NCBI GenBank assembly: GCA_031398975.1
Contig: JANNOI010000045.1
Location: forward strand, 1 to 64,000
Direction of reading: 5' to 3'
Length of the DNA stretch: 64,000 nt
DNA from: JAKFWI01 sp031398975
Lineage (GTDB): Bacteria; Pseudomonadota; Alphaproteobacteria; Caulobacterales; Aquidulcibacteraceae
In this document: positions 50,962 through 60,475 of the stretch, piece by piece
How the letters are laid out: the number at the start of each line of letters is the position of its first letter
How positions within the stretch are numbered: position 1 is the first letter of the stretch
Notes under the pieces: model-generated
Databases searched by the model: none
Told to the model about the DNA's origin: nothing
What the model saw: only the letters and a program-made list of their open reading frames with translations
Translations under genes and position numbers: made by a program

Positions 50962-52197
50962 TTGAGAACCGGCGCCTCGCTCATCGCCATGCGCCGGGTG
51001 GCTACCGGCCTGCTGCTGGCGATGGTTGCCACCTTCGTGATTGCGCGGCGGTTCGAGGATGTCCATCCCGCGATCGCCTTCGTACGCGCCTTCGCCGAGG
51101 CCGCCACCGTTGGCGCGCTGGCCGATTGGTTCGCCGTCACGGCCCTGTTCCGGCGCCCCTTGGGCTTGCCCATTCCCCATACCGCGATCATCCCGCGCAG
51201 CAAGGATCGGATTGGGGCCGGCCTCGGGCGGTTCCTGGAAAACAATTTCCTGAGCCCGGATCTGGTGTCGAGCCGGCTCGAAAAGGTCGATATCCTGGGG
51301 GAGGCGTCGAATTGGCTGCTCCAGCCCGGGCGCCGCGAGAGCGTGGCCCGCGCGGTAGCCGAAGCGCTGCCGCGGCTGATCGATCTGGTGGACGACGCGC
51401 CCGTGGAGCGGGCGCTGCGCGAGTTTGCGGCCGCGCGGCTGAAGGATCTCGACCTCGCGGGCCTGCTGGCCGAGGCGCTCACGTTCTTGACTGCGGACGG
51501 GCGCCATAACGGGGTTCTCGATCACCTGATCCGCGCCACCGACGACCTGCTCACCGACAGCGAAAACGACATCCGCCGCCGCATCCGCGCTGAAAGCGGC
51601 TGGTTCAGCCGGTTCCTCTCCGTGGACAAGCGCGCCGCCGATGCGATCGTCGCCGCCGCCCGGCGCGCCATCAGCGAAATGGCGGAAAACCCGGAGAACG
51701 AGATGCGCGGCCACCTCGAGGCGGCGCTGCGCCGGCTGGCGGAGGATCTACGCAATTCGGCTGAGCTGCGCGCCGAGATCGAGGCCGTGAAGGCCCGCGT
51801 GCTGGAGCATCCCGAGATGCAGGCCTTCGCCAGTGTGCTCTGGCGCGACGTGAAGCGCGATTTCACCGCGCTCGCCGATCGCGGGGCCGCGAGCGTCACC
51901 ACCCCGATCGCCAACGCCATCGGCAGTTTCGCCGCCCGCGTTCAGGCCGATGCGCCGCTGCGCACTCTGCTGAACGCCCGCCTGCGCGGCTGGGCGGTGC
52001 GCCTCGCGGACGCGCGCGGGGGCGACGTCAGCCGGTTCGTGGCCGAAACTATCCAGGGCTGGGACGCGAGCACGATGATTGCGCGGATCGAAGAGGGCGT
52101 CGGCGCGGACCTTCAATTCATCCGCATCTCGGGCACGCTGGTGGGCGGGCTGGTGGGTCTCGCGCTGCACGCCCTGACGCTTGTGGGCTATCGCTGA
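50962..52197 (+). CDS. DUF445 membrane-associated protein
   Basis: A 411-residue DUF445 protein: one N-terminal membrane helix (about 10-26), then AVTALFRRPLGLPIPHTAIIPRSKDRIGAGLGRFL, the family signature, a long amphipathic helical middle and a C-terminal membrane helix (ISGTLVGGLVGLALHALTLVG). Role unknown; related proteins are tied to membrane or envelope stability. TTG 50962 or ATG 50989 could be the start; only the first has a purine-rich site upstream (GCGGAG). Confidence 0.85.
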   Translation: MRTGASLIAMRRVATGLLLAMVATFVIARRFEDVHPAIAFVRAFAEAATVGALADWFAVTALFRRPLGLPIPHTAIIPRSKDRIGAGLGRFLENNFLSPDLVSSRLEKVDILGEASNWLLQPGRRESVARAVAEALPRLIDLVDDAPVERALREFAAARLKDLDLAGLLAEALTFLTADGRHNGVLDHLIRATDDLLTDSENDIRRRIRAESGWFSRFLSVDKRAADAIVAAARRAISEMAENPENEMRGHLEAALRRLAEDLRNSAELRAEIEAVKARVLEHPEMQAFASVLWRDVKRDFTALADRGAASVTTPIANAIGSFAARVQADAPLRTLLNARLRGWAVRLADARGGDVSRFVAETIQGWDASTMIARIEEGVGADLQFIRISGTLVGGLVGLALHALTLVGYR

Positions 52198-52201
52198 GGG
52201 C

Positions 52202-52576
52202 TCAGCGCGGGGTGGGGCGCCCGGTCACCGACGCGATGGTCTGCAGGAGGCTCGGGAAGTCCACCGGCTTGGTGGCGAAGGCGTCGCAGCCGGCGTCCAG
52301 GCATTCCTCCCGCGCGCTCGCCATGGCGTGGGCGGTCAGCGCAATGATTTTCAACGAAGCCGTATGCGGCGCCGCGCGCAGCGCGCGCGTGGCCTCGAGG
52401 CCCGACATCACCGGCATGCTCACGTCCATGAGCACCACGTCGGGCGTGTTGGCGTTGGCGGCGGCCACCGCGAGCGCTCCGTCCTCGGCCATGTCCACCG
52501 TAAAGCCGCGCCGCTCCAGCCGGCGGGCCAGCATCTCGCGGTTGTCGGGGTTGTCCTCCGCCAGCAGCACACGCAT
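52202..52576 (-). CDS. Stand-alone response regulator (DivK-like)
   Basis: A 124-residue receiver domain with no output domain. Acidic pocket Glu7/Asp8 in VLLAEDNPDNR, phosphorylated Asp51 in LMDVSMPVMSGL, Thr81 in LTAHAM and Lys103 in TKPVD are all present. In Caulobacterales such single-domain regulators (DivK, CpdR) steer cell-cycle kinases, but the partner kinase is not here. Start ATG 52576 after GAGGAGAAACC. It is convergent with the DUF445 gene, four bases apart. Confidence 0.88.
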   Translation of the reverse strand: MRVLLAEDNPDNREMLARRLERRGFTVDMAEDGALAVAAANANTPDVVLMDVSMPVMSGLEATRALRAAPHTASLKIIALTAHAMASAREECLDAGCDAFATKPVDFPSLLQTIASVTGRPTPR

Positions 52577-52707
52577 CGGTTTCTCCTCGCCGCGGCGCAC
52601 CGAGGGACGCGCCGCGCAGCCCAAGCCCAAGGCCGGTTTCACCTCGGGAATTCCCGGCCTATGTAGAGGGGAAAAGTTTCCCAGCCGTTTCAGAGGTCCA
52701 AACGCCG

Positions 52708-53856
52708 ATGGCCAAATCCTTGCCGAAACGGGCCGTTCTGGCGGCGATCGCGTTCTGGGCGGGGGCCGGTGCGGGCTGCAGCGCGCCGCGCAGCACGGCC
52801 GCGCCCGCGCCCGTGGTGGAGCAGGTGAAGGTCGTGGAGGTGGCGGGCGGGCTTGAATTCCCCTGGAGCCTCGCCTTCCTGCCGGACGGGCGCATGCTGG
52901 TGACGGAGCGGCCGGGCCGGCTGCGTTTTGTTTCGCGCGACGGGCAGATCTCGGCCCCGATCGGGGGGGGCCCGGCGGTGGCGGCGCAGTCCCAGGGCGG
53001 GCTCCTGGACGTGCTGCTCGCCCCCGATTTCGCGCAAAGCGGCGTGCTCTATCTGAGCTATTCCGAGGCAGGGGCCGGCGGGGCGGGCACGGCGGTGGCG
53101 CGCGCGCGGCTGTCTGGCGCGCAATTGAGCGATCTCAAGGTGATCTTCCGCCAGGAGCCGAAGGTCAAAGGCGGCAACCATTACGGCTCGCGCCTGGTCT
53201 GGAGCCGGGACGGCGCCTTGTTCGTCACGCTGGGCGAGCGGTTCGACCATCGCGATCAGGCCCAGGATCTGGGGTCGCTGCTGGGCAAGGTGGTGCGCAT
53301 CCGGCCGGAGGGCGGGGCCGCGGCGGGCAATCCGTTCGCGGGCCGGCAAGGGGCGCGGGCCGAGATCTGGTCCTATGGCCACCGCAACGTGCAGGGCGCC
53401 GCGCTGCACCCGGCCACGGGCGTGCTCTGGACCCACGAACACGGCGCCCGTGGCGGCGACGAGGTGAACATCACCCGCGCGGGCCTGAATTACGGCTGGC
53501 CGCTGGTCTCTTTCGGGGTGAATTATTCGGGCCTCCCGGTGGGGACAGGCAAGTCCACGGGCCCGGGCATCCAGGCGCCGCTGCTGCATTGGACGCCCTC
53601 GATCGCGCCCTCGGGCATGGCGTTTTATACCGGGGACCGGTTCCCCGGCTGGAAGGGCGATCTGTTCGTCGGCGCGCTGGCGGGCCAGCACCTGGTGCGG
53701 ATCGATCTCGAAGGGGAGCGCGTGCTGGGCCAGGAGCGGCTCCTGGAGGATCAGGGCGCGCGCATCCGCGACGTCCGCCAGGGGCCGGACGGGTTTGTAT
53801 ATGTGCTGACCGATGACGAGGACGGCCGCCTGCTGCGCCTGGAGCCCGCCTCTTAA
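52708..53856 (+). CDS. PQQ-dependent aldose sugar dehydrogenase
   Basis: A 382-residue six-bladed propeller enzyme of the YliI/Asd family with lipoprotein-type signal (AIAFWAGAGAGC, Cys at residue 24). Blocks: LEFPWSLAFLPDGRMLVTERPGRLRFV, VKGGNHYGSRLVWSRDG, YGHRNVQGAALHPATG and HEHGARGGDEVN. It oxidises soluble aldoses at C1 in the periplasm, using PQQ and passing electrons to the respiratory chain. No PQQ synthesis genes are nearby, so PQQ may be imported or made elsewhere. Confidence 0.88.
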   Translation: MAKSLPKRAVLAAIAFWAGAGAGCSAPRSTAAPAPVVEQVKVVEVAGGLEFPWSLAFLPDGRMLVTERPGRLRFVSRDGQISAPIGGGPAVAAQSQGGLLDVLLAPDFAQSGVLYLSYSEAGAGGAGTAVARARLSGAQLSDLKVIFRQEPKVKGGNHYGSRLVWSRDGALFVTLGERFDHRDQAQDLGSLLGKVVRIRPEGGAAAGNPFAGRQGARAEIWSYGHRNVQGAALHPATGVLWTHEHGARGGDEVNITRAGLNYGWPLVSFGVNYSGLPVGTGKSTGPGIQAPLLHWTPSIAPSGMAFYTGDRFPGWKGDLFVGALAGQHLVRIDLEGERVLGQERLLEDQGARIRDVRQGPDGFVYVLTDDEDGRLLRLEPAS

Positions 53857-53900
53857 GCCGCCTATCGCACTCGGGCGCGCGGAGCGCTACATAAGCGCCG

Positions 53901-55289
53901 ATGCACTGGACACCTGACAGCTGGCGCGCCAAGCCCGCCAAACACATCCCCACCGATTATCCCGATCCCGCAGCGCTCGCGCGCGTGGAGGCGGCGCTGC
54001 GCACCCACCCCCCGCTCGTGTTCGCCGGCGAGGCGCGCCGGTTGAAGGCGGCCCTGGCGGAGGTCGCGGCCGGGCGCGCCTTCCTGCTCCAGGGCGGCGA
54101 TTGCGCGGAAAGCTTCAAGGAATTCCAGGCCGACAATATCCGCGACACCTTCCGCGCCCTGATGCAGATGGCGGTGGTGCTCACCTTCGCGGCCGCCAAG
54201 CCCGTGGTGAAAGTGGGCCGGATCGCCGGCCAGTTCGCCAAGCCGCGCTCTGAGCCCACCGAGACCATCGCCGGCGTGACGCTGCCCTCCTATCGGGGGG
54301 ACAATATCAACGGCATGGAATTCACCCCCGAAGCCCGCCGGCCCGATCCCGAGCGGCTGCTCAAGGCCTATTCCCAATCGGCGGCCACGCTGAACCTGAT
54401 CCGCGCCTTCGCGCAGGGCGGCTACGCCGATCTGCACAATGTGCACCGCTGGACGCTGGGCTTCGTCGCCGACAGCCCCCAGGGCCAGCGCTACAAGCAC
54501 ACCGCCGACCGCATCTCCGAAGCGCTCGACTTCATGGAGGCCTGCGGCGTCACGCCCGAGACCTCGCCCCAGATGCGGCTGGTGGACGTCTACACCTCCC
54601 ACGAGGCGCTGCTCTTGGGCTATGAGGAGGCGCTGACGCGCGTCGATTCCACCAGCGGCGATTGGTACGACACCTCGGCCCATTTCCTGTGGATCGGGGA
54701 CAGAACGCGCCAGCGCGACGGCGCGCACGTCGAATTCCTGCGCGGCGTGAAAAACCCGATCGGCCTTAAATGCGGCCCCTCGCTCGAGCCGGACGATCTC
54801 CTCGCCCTGATCGACGCGCTGAACCCCGCCAACGAGCCCGGCCGGCTCACCCTGATCGCCCGCTTCGGGGCGGAGAAGGCCGCCGCCGGCCTGCCGCGCC
54901 TGGTGCGCGCGGTGGAGCGGGAGGGGAAGGCCGTGGTCTGGTCCTGCGACCCGATGCACGGCAACACGTTGAAGACCGCAACGGGCTACAAGACCCGGCC
55001 CTTCGACCGCATCCTCTCCGAGGTGCGCACCTTCATGGAGGCCCTGCCCGCGGAGGGGGCCTATCCGGGCGGCGTGCATATCGAGATGACGGGGCAGAAC
55101 GTCACCGAATGCACCGGCGGGGCGGGAGCGATCACCGAACAGGACCTCTCAGACCGCTACCACACCCATTGCGACCCGCGCCTCAACGGCGAACAGGCCT
55201 TGGAGCTCGCTTTCCTGATCAGTGAAGCGCTGCGCGGCGCCCGTTCCGGGGGGGAGCGTGCGGGCGGCGCGCGGGTGGCCGCGGAATAG
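53901..55289 (+). CDS. aroG: Class II DAHP synthase
   Basis: A 462-residue class II (plant/actinobacterial type) 3-deoxy-D-arabino-heptulosonate-7-phosphate synthase, the first step of the shikimate pathway from PEP and erythrose 4-phosphate. FLLQGGDCAESFKEF carries the metal Cys; KVGRIAGQFAKPRSEP, YTSHEALLLGYEEALTR and WSCDPMHGNTLKTATGYKTR are conserved. Length is standard. Starts 44 bases after the aldose dehydrogenase gene; modB starts three bases after its stop, which may couple it to the molybdate transporter. Confidence 0.96.
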   Translation: MHWTPDSWRAKPAKHIPTDYPDPAALARVEAALRTHPPLVFAGEARRLKAALAEVAAGRAFLLQGGDCAESFKEFQADNIRDTFRALMQMAVVLTFAAAKPVVKVGRIAGQFAKPRSEPTETIAGVTLPSYRGDNINGMEFTPEARRPDPERLLKAYSQSAATLNLIRAFAQGGYADLHNVHRWTLGFVADSPQGQRYKHTADRISEALDFMEACGVTPETSPQMRLVDVYTSHEALLLGYEEALTRVDSTSGDWYDTSAHFLWIGDRTRQRDGAHVEFLRGVKNPIGLKCGPSLEPDDLLALIDALNPANEPGRLTLIARFGAEKAAAGLPRLVRAVEREGKAVVWSCDPMHGNTLKTATGYKTRPFDRILSEVRTFMEALPAEGAYPGGVHIEMTGQNVTECTGGAGAITEQDLSDRYHTHCDPRLNGEQALELAFLISEALRGARSGGERAGGARVAAE

Positions 55290-55292
55290 CCG

Positions 55293-55979
55293 GTGGCGAG
55301 CGCGCAAGACGTTCAGGTTCTGGCGGTGAGCCTGAAAGTGGCGGGACTTGCGGTGGGGGTAGCCCTGCCGGTTGCGCTGGCGGCGGCCTACGCGCTGTCG
55401 CGGCCGGCCTTCCCGGGCAAGAGCGTGCTCGACGCCCTTGTGCATCTGCCTTTGGTGCTGCCGCCGGTTCTGATCGGCTTTTTGCTGCTGCTCGCGCTGG
55501 GGCGGCGTGGGCCGGTGGGCGCGTGGCTCGATGAAACCTTTGGCGTGCGCCTGGCCTTCACGACAGAGGGGGCGGCGTGCGCGACCGCGGTGATGGTGTT
55601 TCCGCTGCTCGTGCGGTCCATGCGGTTGAGCTTCGAGGCGCTGGACGGGCGGCTGCTGGAGGCGGCGGCACTCCTGCGGGCGGGCCCGTTCGACCGCTTC
55701 TGGAGCGTCGCCCTGCCGCTCGCGGGGCCGGGCGTGCTGGCGGGCGCGGCGACCGCGTTCGCGGCCGGGCTCGGCGAATTCGGCGCGGTGATGACGTTCG
55801 CCGCCAATGTCCCGGGCGAGACCCAGACGCTGCCGCTCGCCATCTACGCCGCCCTGCAGACCCCGTCGGGCGAAGCGCGCGCGCTCAGCCTCGCCGGCTA
55901 TTCCTTCGCGCTGGCGCTGGCGGGGCTGGCCGTGGGCGAGGCGCTCAACGCCTGGGCCCGGCGCAGGCTAGACCGATGA
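55293..55979 (+). CDS. modB: Molybdate ABC transporter permease
   Basis: A 228-residue ABC permease with five to six membrane segments and the EAA loop EAAALLRAGPFDRFWSVALPLAGPG. The start is GTG 55293; the stop overlaps the modC start (ATGA). Order modB-modC-modA differs from the usual modA-modB-modC. Confidence 0.92.
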   Translation: MASAQDVQVLAVSLKVAGLAVGVALPVALAAAYALSRPAFPGKSVLDALVHLPLVLPPVLIGFLLLLALGRRGPVGAWLDETFGVRLAFTTEGAACATAVMVFPLLVRSMRLSFEALDGRLLEAAALLRAGPFDRFWSVALPLAGPGVLAGAATAFAAGLGEFGAVMTFAANVPGETQTLPLAIYAALQTPSGEARALSLAGYSFALALAGLAVGEALNAWARRRLDR

Positions 55980-56965
55980 TCGCGGTGGCGGCGCGGGTGC
56001 GGCGCAAGGGCTTCACTCTCGACGTCGCGTTCGAGGCCCCTGCGGGCGTCACCGCGCTGTTCGGCCCCTCCGGGGCGGGCAAATCGCTGCTGCTCGCGGC
56101 CATCGCGGGGCTCGTGCGTCTGGAAGCGGGGCGGGTGGTTCTGGCCGGGCGTACGCTGGAGGCGTGTGAGGCCGGCCTGCGCATTCCCCCGCATCAGCGC
56201 GGCGTGGGCCTTGTGTTTCAGGACGCCCGGCTTTTCCCCCATCTGTCGGTGCGCGCCAACCTCGCCTACGCCGAACGGCGTGCGCCGCCCGATGCGCGCC
56301 GCCCTGGTCTCGCGGAGATCGCCGCCCGGTTCGATCTCGCAGCGTTGCTGGACCGGCCGGTGCGCAACCTTTCCGGTGGCGAGCGCAGCCGCGTGGCGCT
56401 GGCGCGCGCGCTCTTGTCGGCGCCGGACCTGTTGTTGCTGGACGAGCCGTTCGCCGCGCTGGACGGGGCGCGCCGGCGGCGCTTCCTCGCCGCGCTGGCC
56501 GCCCTGCACACAGACTTCGCCCTGCCCATGCTGATCGTCACCCACCAGATCGAGGACGTGGCGGCGCTGGCGGGCCATGTGGTGGGGTTACAGGCGGGAC
56601 GGGTGGTCGCGGCCGGCCCGGTGCGGGAGGCGTGCGCCAGCGCGGCCTTCCAGGCGCTACTGGACCCACGCGACCAGGGCGCGGCTTATCCCGCCCGCGG
56701 CGGCGCTTCTGGTGCAGGCGGGCTGGCGTGGGTGCGGGCCGACCACGTGCTCCTGGCGCGCGCGCGCCCGGAGGGGCTGTCGGCGCAAAACATCTGGGCC
56801 GGGACCGTCGCGTCCGTTGCGGGCGAGCCGGACGGGAGCGTCATGGTTCGCCTCGGTACGGCGCAGGGGCCTGTGCTGGCGCGCGTCACCGCCGAGGCCG
56901 CCTCCCGGCTTGCGCTCGCACCCGGGGTCGAGGCATGGGCTGTCGTCAAGGCGCACGCGCTGTAA
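55976..56965 (+). CDS. modC: Molybdate ABC transporter ATPase
   Basis: A 329-residue ABC ATPase. Walker A FGPSGAGKSLLLAAIAG, Q-loop QDARLFPHLSV, signature LSGGERSRVALARALL, Walker B LLLLDEPFAALD and switch His in VTHQIEDV; a C-terminal molybdate/TOBE-like domain (about 230-329) distinguishes it as ModC. Overlaps modB at ATGA. Confidence 0.94.
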   Translation: MIAVAARVRRKGFTLDVAFEAPAGVTALFGPSGAGKSLLLAAIAGLVRLEAGRVVLAGRTLEACEAGLRIPPHQRGVGLVFQDARLFPHLSVRANLAYAERRAPPDARRPGLAEIAARFDLAALLDRPVRNLSGGERSRVALARALLSAPDLLLLDEPFAALDGARRRRFLAALAALHTDFALPMLIVTHQIEDVAALAGHVVGLQAGRVVAAGPVREACASAAFQALLDPRDQGAAYPARGGASGAGGLAWVRADHVLLARARPEGLSAQNIWAGTVASVAGEPDGSVMVRLGTAQGPVLARVTAEAASRLALAPGVEAWAVVKAHAL

Positions 56966-56978
56966 GAGGGTTTTGACG

Positions 56979-57758
56979 GTGTTCAGGTTTTTCCTCGGCT
57001 GGCTGACCGCGCTTGCGCTGGCGGGCCAGGCTCTGGCCGCGCCTGCGCCCGCCCCGGTCAAGGTGTTCGCCGCCGCAAGCCTGACCGAGGCGCTCGCCGC
57101 CGCGGCGGCGGCCTATGCGGCGCAAGGTCATCCCCGCCCCGTGCTCGCCTTCGCCGCCAGCTCCACCCTGGCCCGCCAGATCGAGCAGGGCGCCGACGCC
57201 GATCTCTTCGTCTCGGCGGACGAGGAATGGATGGATTATCTGCAGGCGCGGGGGCTCATAGAGGCGAAAACGCGGGCGCGGCTCCTATCCAACCGCCTGG
57301 TGCTGATCGCCCCGTCCGACCGCCCGTTCACCCTGGCGATGCGGCAAGGCTTCGACCTCGCCGGGGCCTTGAAGGGCGGGCGCCTCGCCCTGGCCGATCC
57401 CGACAGCGTGCCCGCGGGGCGCTACGGCAAGGCCGCGCTCGAAAGCGTGGGGGCGTGGGCGGGCGTCTCGGGCTCCGTGGCGCGGGCGGAGAATGTGCGC
57501 GCGGCGCTGCGCTTTGTGGAGACGGGCGAGGCGGCGGCGGGGATCGTCTACGCCACGGATGCGCAGGCCGCCGGCTCTCGCGTGACGATCGTGGGAACCT
57601 TCCCCGCCGCCAGCCACCCCCCGATCTCCTATCCCCTCGCGCTGGTGGCCGGGCGCGCGGGGCGGACGGAGGCCGCCGCGTTCGCCCGCTATCTCCGCTC
57701 CCCGCCAGGCCAGAAGGTGCTGCAACGGTTCGGCTTCGGGCCCCCCCGAAACGATTAG
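56979..57758 (+). CDS. modA: Molybdate-binding periplasmic protein
   Basis: A 259-residue substrate-binding protein with signal peptide (residues 1 to about 22, FLGWLTALALAGQALA). AAASLTEALAAAAAAYAAQG, FAASSTLARQIEQGADADLF and FVETGEAAAGIVYATDAQA are the ModA blocks that bind molybdate. GTG 56979 is chosen over TTG 56973 because AGAGGG lies eight bases before it. It is last in the operon. Its end overlaps the convergent moeA end by four bases. Confidence 0.92.
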   Translation: MFRFFLGWLTALALAGQALAAPAPAPVKVFAAASLTEALAAAAAAYAAQGHPRPVLAFAASSTLARQIEQGADADLFVSADEEWMDYLQARGLIEAKTRARLLSNRLVLIAPSDRPFTLAMRQGFDLAGALKGGRLALADPDSVPAGRYGKAALESVGAWAGVSGSVARAENVRAALRFVETGEAAAGIVYATDAQAAGSRVTIVGTFPAASHPPISYPLALVAGRAGRTEAAAFARYLRSPPGQKVLQRFGFGPPRND

Positions 57759-58948
57759 AGCCGCAATGCCTCGACCAGCGCGCCCGCCTGCAGCGCAGGC
57801 GCGTGAGGGGCTAGGCGCAGCAGGGCGTTGGCGTTCGCGAACACCGAAAGACGCGAGGAATCCTGGTCCTCCAGCGCGCGGATGCGCAGCCCGCCTTCGC
57901 CGTCATTCAAGGCCGAAGCGCGCAGATAATGCTCGCGGGGGCCGTTGGCGGGCAGCGCCTCCGCCAGCCGCGCCGTCTCGAACGTGAGCGTGTGGTCGTG
58001 CGGGCGTCCCAAAAGCGCGTCCAGCATCGGGGCGAGGAACAGCCGGGCGCAGACGAGGGCCGAGGCGGGATTGCCCGGCAGGCCCAGCACCGGCGTGCGC
58101 CCCACTTGGCCGAACCAAGTCGGCTTGCCCGGCCGGACCGCCACCCCGTCCACCTGAAGCGCGAGGCCCAGGCTTTGCACCGCGGGCCGGGCGTGATCGC
58201 GGGGGCCGACCGAGGCGCCCCCGATCACCACCACCAGATCGGCGCCGGCGAGCGCCTCGCCCGCGCGCTCGGCGAACGCCTCGATGCTATCGTGGGCGAT
58301 CCGGGCCGGGAGCGTCTCGCCCCCCCAGGTTTGCGCGAGCGCCGCCACCCCGAAGGAGGCGGAATCGAACACCTGGTCCGGGCGCGGCTCCTGCCCGGGG
58401 GCCACGATCTCGTCCCCGCCGGAAAGGATCGCCACGCGGGGGCGCCTGTGCACCTCCAGCCGGCTGCAGCCGGCCGCCGCGGCGAAGGCGAGCGCCACGG
58501 CATCGACGGTACGCCCAGGCTCGAGCAGGACGTCCCCGGCGCGGAAGTCTAGGCCGCGGGGGCGCACATAAAGCCCTTTCGCTAGCGCGGGGGCGAGGAG
58601 ATCGGCCCCCTCCAGCACCGCCTGCTCCTGGACCAGCACCGCGTCCGCGCCCTCTGGGAGGGCGGCGCCGGTGGAGATGCGCACCGCCTCTCCGGGCTGA
58701 AGCGCGCGGGGGTAGGGGGCCCCGGCATGCGCCTCCCCCACGACGCGCAGCCGCGCCGGCGCGGCCGCTGCGCGCAGGCCGTAGCCGTCCATCGCTGAAG
58801 CATGAAACGGCGGCTGGTCCCGCCGGGCGCGGACCGGGGCCGCAAGCGTGCGCCCTGCCGCCTCCGCCATATCCACCGTTTCGCGCGCCCCCGCGCTGCA
58901 GGCCGAGAGCATAAGCGCCCGCGCCTCGGCCACGCTCAGGAGGGTCAT
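57755..58948 (-). CDS. moeA: Molybdopterin molybdenumtransferase
   Basis: A 397-residue MoeA that inserts molybdate into adenylated molybdopterin. Motifs: HASAMDGYGLR, ISTGAALPEGADAVL, AILSGGDEIVAPGQ, VVIGGASVGPRDH and GLPGNPASALV. Its ATG 58948 overlaps the moaC stop. Last gene of the operon. Confidence 0.95.
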   Translation of the reverse strand: MTLLSVAEARALMLSACSAGARETVDMAEAAGRTLAAPVRARRDQPPFHASAMDGYGLRAAAAPARLRVVGEAHAGAPYPRALQPGEAVRISTGAALPEGADAVLVQEQAVLEGADLLAPALAKGLYVRPRGLDFRAGDVLLEPGRTVDAVALAFAAAAGCSRLEVHRRPRVAILSGGDEIVAPGQEPRPDQVFDSASFGVAALAQTWGGETLPARIAHDSIEAFAERAGEALAGADLVVVIGGASVGPRDHARPAVQSLGLALQVDGVAVRPGKPTWFGQVGRTPVLGLPGNPASALVCARLFLAPMLDALLGRPHDHTLTFETARLAEALPANGPREHYLRASALNDGEGGLRIRALEDQDSSRLSVFANANALLRLAPHAPALQAGALVEALRL

Positions 58949-59427
58949 GGCGCGCGCTGATAATCGCCGTGCGCGCCGCCGGTCTTGGAAAGGAGGCGCA
59001 CGGTTTCGATCGTCATGTCGCGGTCGGCGGCTTTGAGCATGTCGTAGAGGGTGAGGCAGGCCACGCTGACCGCCGTCAACGCCTCCATCTCCACCCCGGT
59101 GCGGGCCAGGGTGCGCGCCAGCGCGGACACGGTAAAGCCGGGCAGGCCGGCGTCGGGCTCGATCGTCACCGTCACGCTGGTGAGGGGCACGGGGTGGCAC
59201 AACGGGATGAGCTCGGCGGTGCGTTTGGCGGCCATGATCCCCGCGATCTCGGCGATTGTGCGGACATCGCCTTTCTTCGCCTCCCCGCGCAACGCGAGCG
59301 CCAGCGTCTGCGCCCCCATCCGGACCGCGCCCTGCGCGCGCGCCTCGCGCACCGTCAGGGGCTTGTCCCCGACATCGACCATCACCGCCCGGCCGGCGGC
59401 GTCGAAATGGGGGAGGGGCGCGTCCAT
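58945..59427 (-). CDS. moaC: Cyclic pyranopterin monophosphate synthase
   Basis: A 160-residue MoaC that makes cPMP from the product of MoaA. KKGDVRTIAEIAGIMAAKRT, IPLCHPVPLTSV and GVEMEALTAVSVACLTLYDM are the conserved blocks, with the catalytic Lys and His residues. Two bases follow the moaB stop. Confidence 0.97.
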   Translation of the reverse strand: MDAPLPHFDAAGRAVMVDVGDKPLTVREARAQGAVRMGAQTLALALRGEAKKGDVRTIAEIAGIMAAKRTAELIPLCHPVPLTSVTVTIEPDAGLPGFTVSALARTLARTGVEMEALTAVSVACLTLYDMLKAADRDMTIETVRLLSKTGGAHGDYQRAP

Positions 59428-59429
59428 GC

Positions 59430-59987
59430 TCAGCGCTCCAGGAGCCGCGGCATCAGCTCGACGAGGTTGCAGGGCCGGTGGCGGCTGTCCAGCTGCCAGC
59501 GGATCACCTTGTCCCAGCCGTCCTTGCACGCGCCGTTGGAGCCCGGCAGGCAGAACACGAATTTGCCCCCCGCAAGCCCCGCGCACGCCCGCGACTGCAG
59601 GGTGGAAAGCCCGACGCTCTGATAGCTCACGAGGTGCCAGATCACGGAAAAGCCTTCGATCTCCTTGTCGAATAGCGCCCGCGCGGCGTCCGGGGTGACG
59701 TCGCGCCCGGTCAGGCCTGTGCCGCCCGTGGTGAGGATGGCGTCGATGGCGGGGTCGGCGATCCAGGCGCGGAGCTGCTCTTGGATGGCGGGGACGTCGT
59801 CCCCCACCCAGGCGCGGCCCGCCACCTCATGGCCGTCGCGCACGACCCGCTCCGCGAGCAGGCGCCCGGAGGTGTCGCTCTCGGCGTCGCGCGTGTCGGA
59901 CACCGTCAGCACCGCGATGCGCACCGGCAGGAACGGCAGGGTGGGAGACAAGCTGCCCCCAGGCGGGGGCGCTTCGGGGAGTGTCAT
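59430..59987 (-). CDS. moaB: Molybdenum cofactor protein MoaB
   Basis: A 185-residue MoaB/Mog-type protein that binds or adenylates molybdopterin. VLTVSDTRDAESDTSG, ILTTGGTGLTGRDVTPDA and CLPGSNGACKDGWDKV are the usual motifs. Overlaps the moaE stop at ATGA. Confidence 0.95.
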   Translation of the reverse strand: MTLPEAPPPGGSLSPTLPFLPVRIAVLTVSDTRDAESDTSGRLLAERVVRDGHEVAGRAWVGDDVPAIQEQLRAWIADPAIDAILTTGGTGLTGRDVTPDAARALFDKEIEGFSVIWHLVSYQSVGLSTLQSRACAGLAGGKFVFCLPGSNGACKDGWDKVIRWQLDSRHRPCNLVELMPRLLER

Positions 59988-60475
59988 GGGCGAAGCCTCC
60001 CGCGGTGCGCCTCGGCGCGGGCGCGGTCTTCTGCGGTGGGCGCGACCCAGCGGGCGCCGTCCGGGCCGGTCTCGTGTTTCCAGAACGGCGCGTCGGTCTT
60101 CAAGAGGTCCATCAGCATCTCCACGGCGGCGAAGGCGGGGGCGCGGCTTACGCTGAGCGCCGCGGCCAGCACGATCGGCTCCCCGGGCCGGATCTCGCCA
60201 TAGCGATGGCGCACCAGCACATCGATCGGCGCAAACCGCCCCGCGACGTCGTGCGCGATCGCCTCCACCGCGCGCTCGGTAAAGCCCGGATAATGTTCAA
60301 GCGCGAGGCCCGTCACCGCGACGCCGCCGGACACGGCCCGGCAATAGCCCACAAAGCTCGCCAGCGCACCGCACCCATCGCGCCCGGCCGCGAACGCCGT
60401 CAGCGCGGCCGCGGGGTCGAACGGCTCGGGCGAGATCTGCACGCGGACGCGGCCCTCCTGCGCCATGGCGGTCAT
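59984..60475 (-). CDS. moaE: Molybdopterin synthase catalytic subunit
   Basis: A 163-residue MoaE, large subunit of molybdopterin synthase. GALASFVGYCRAVSGG, RHRYGEIRPGEPIVLAAALSVSRAPAF and DLLKTDAPFWKHE, with the Lys that attacks cPMP, are present. ATG 60475 overlaps the moaD stop at ATGA; ATG 60466 is an alternative. Confidence 0.95.
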   Translation of the reverse strand: MTAMAQEGRVRVQISPEPFDPAAALTAFAAGRDGCGALASFVGYCRAVSGGVAVTGLALEHYPGFTERAVEAIAHDVAGRFAPIDVLVRHRYGEIRPGEPIVLAAALSVSRAPAFAAVEMLMDLLKTDAPFWKHETGPDGARWVAPTAEDRARAEAHRGRLRP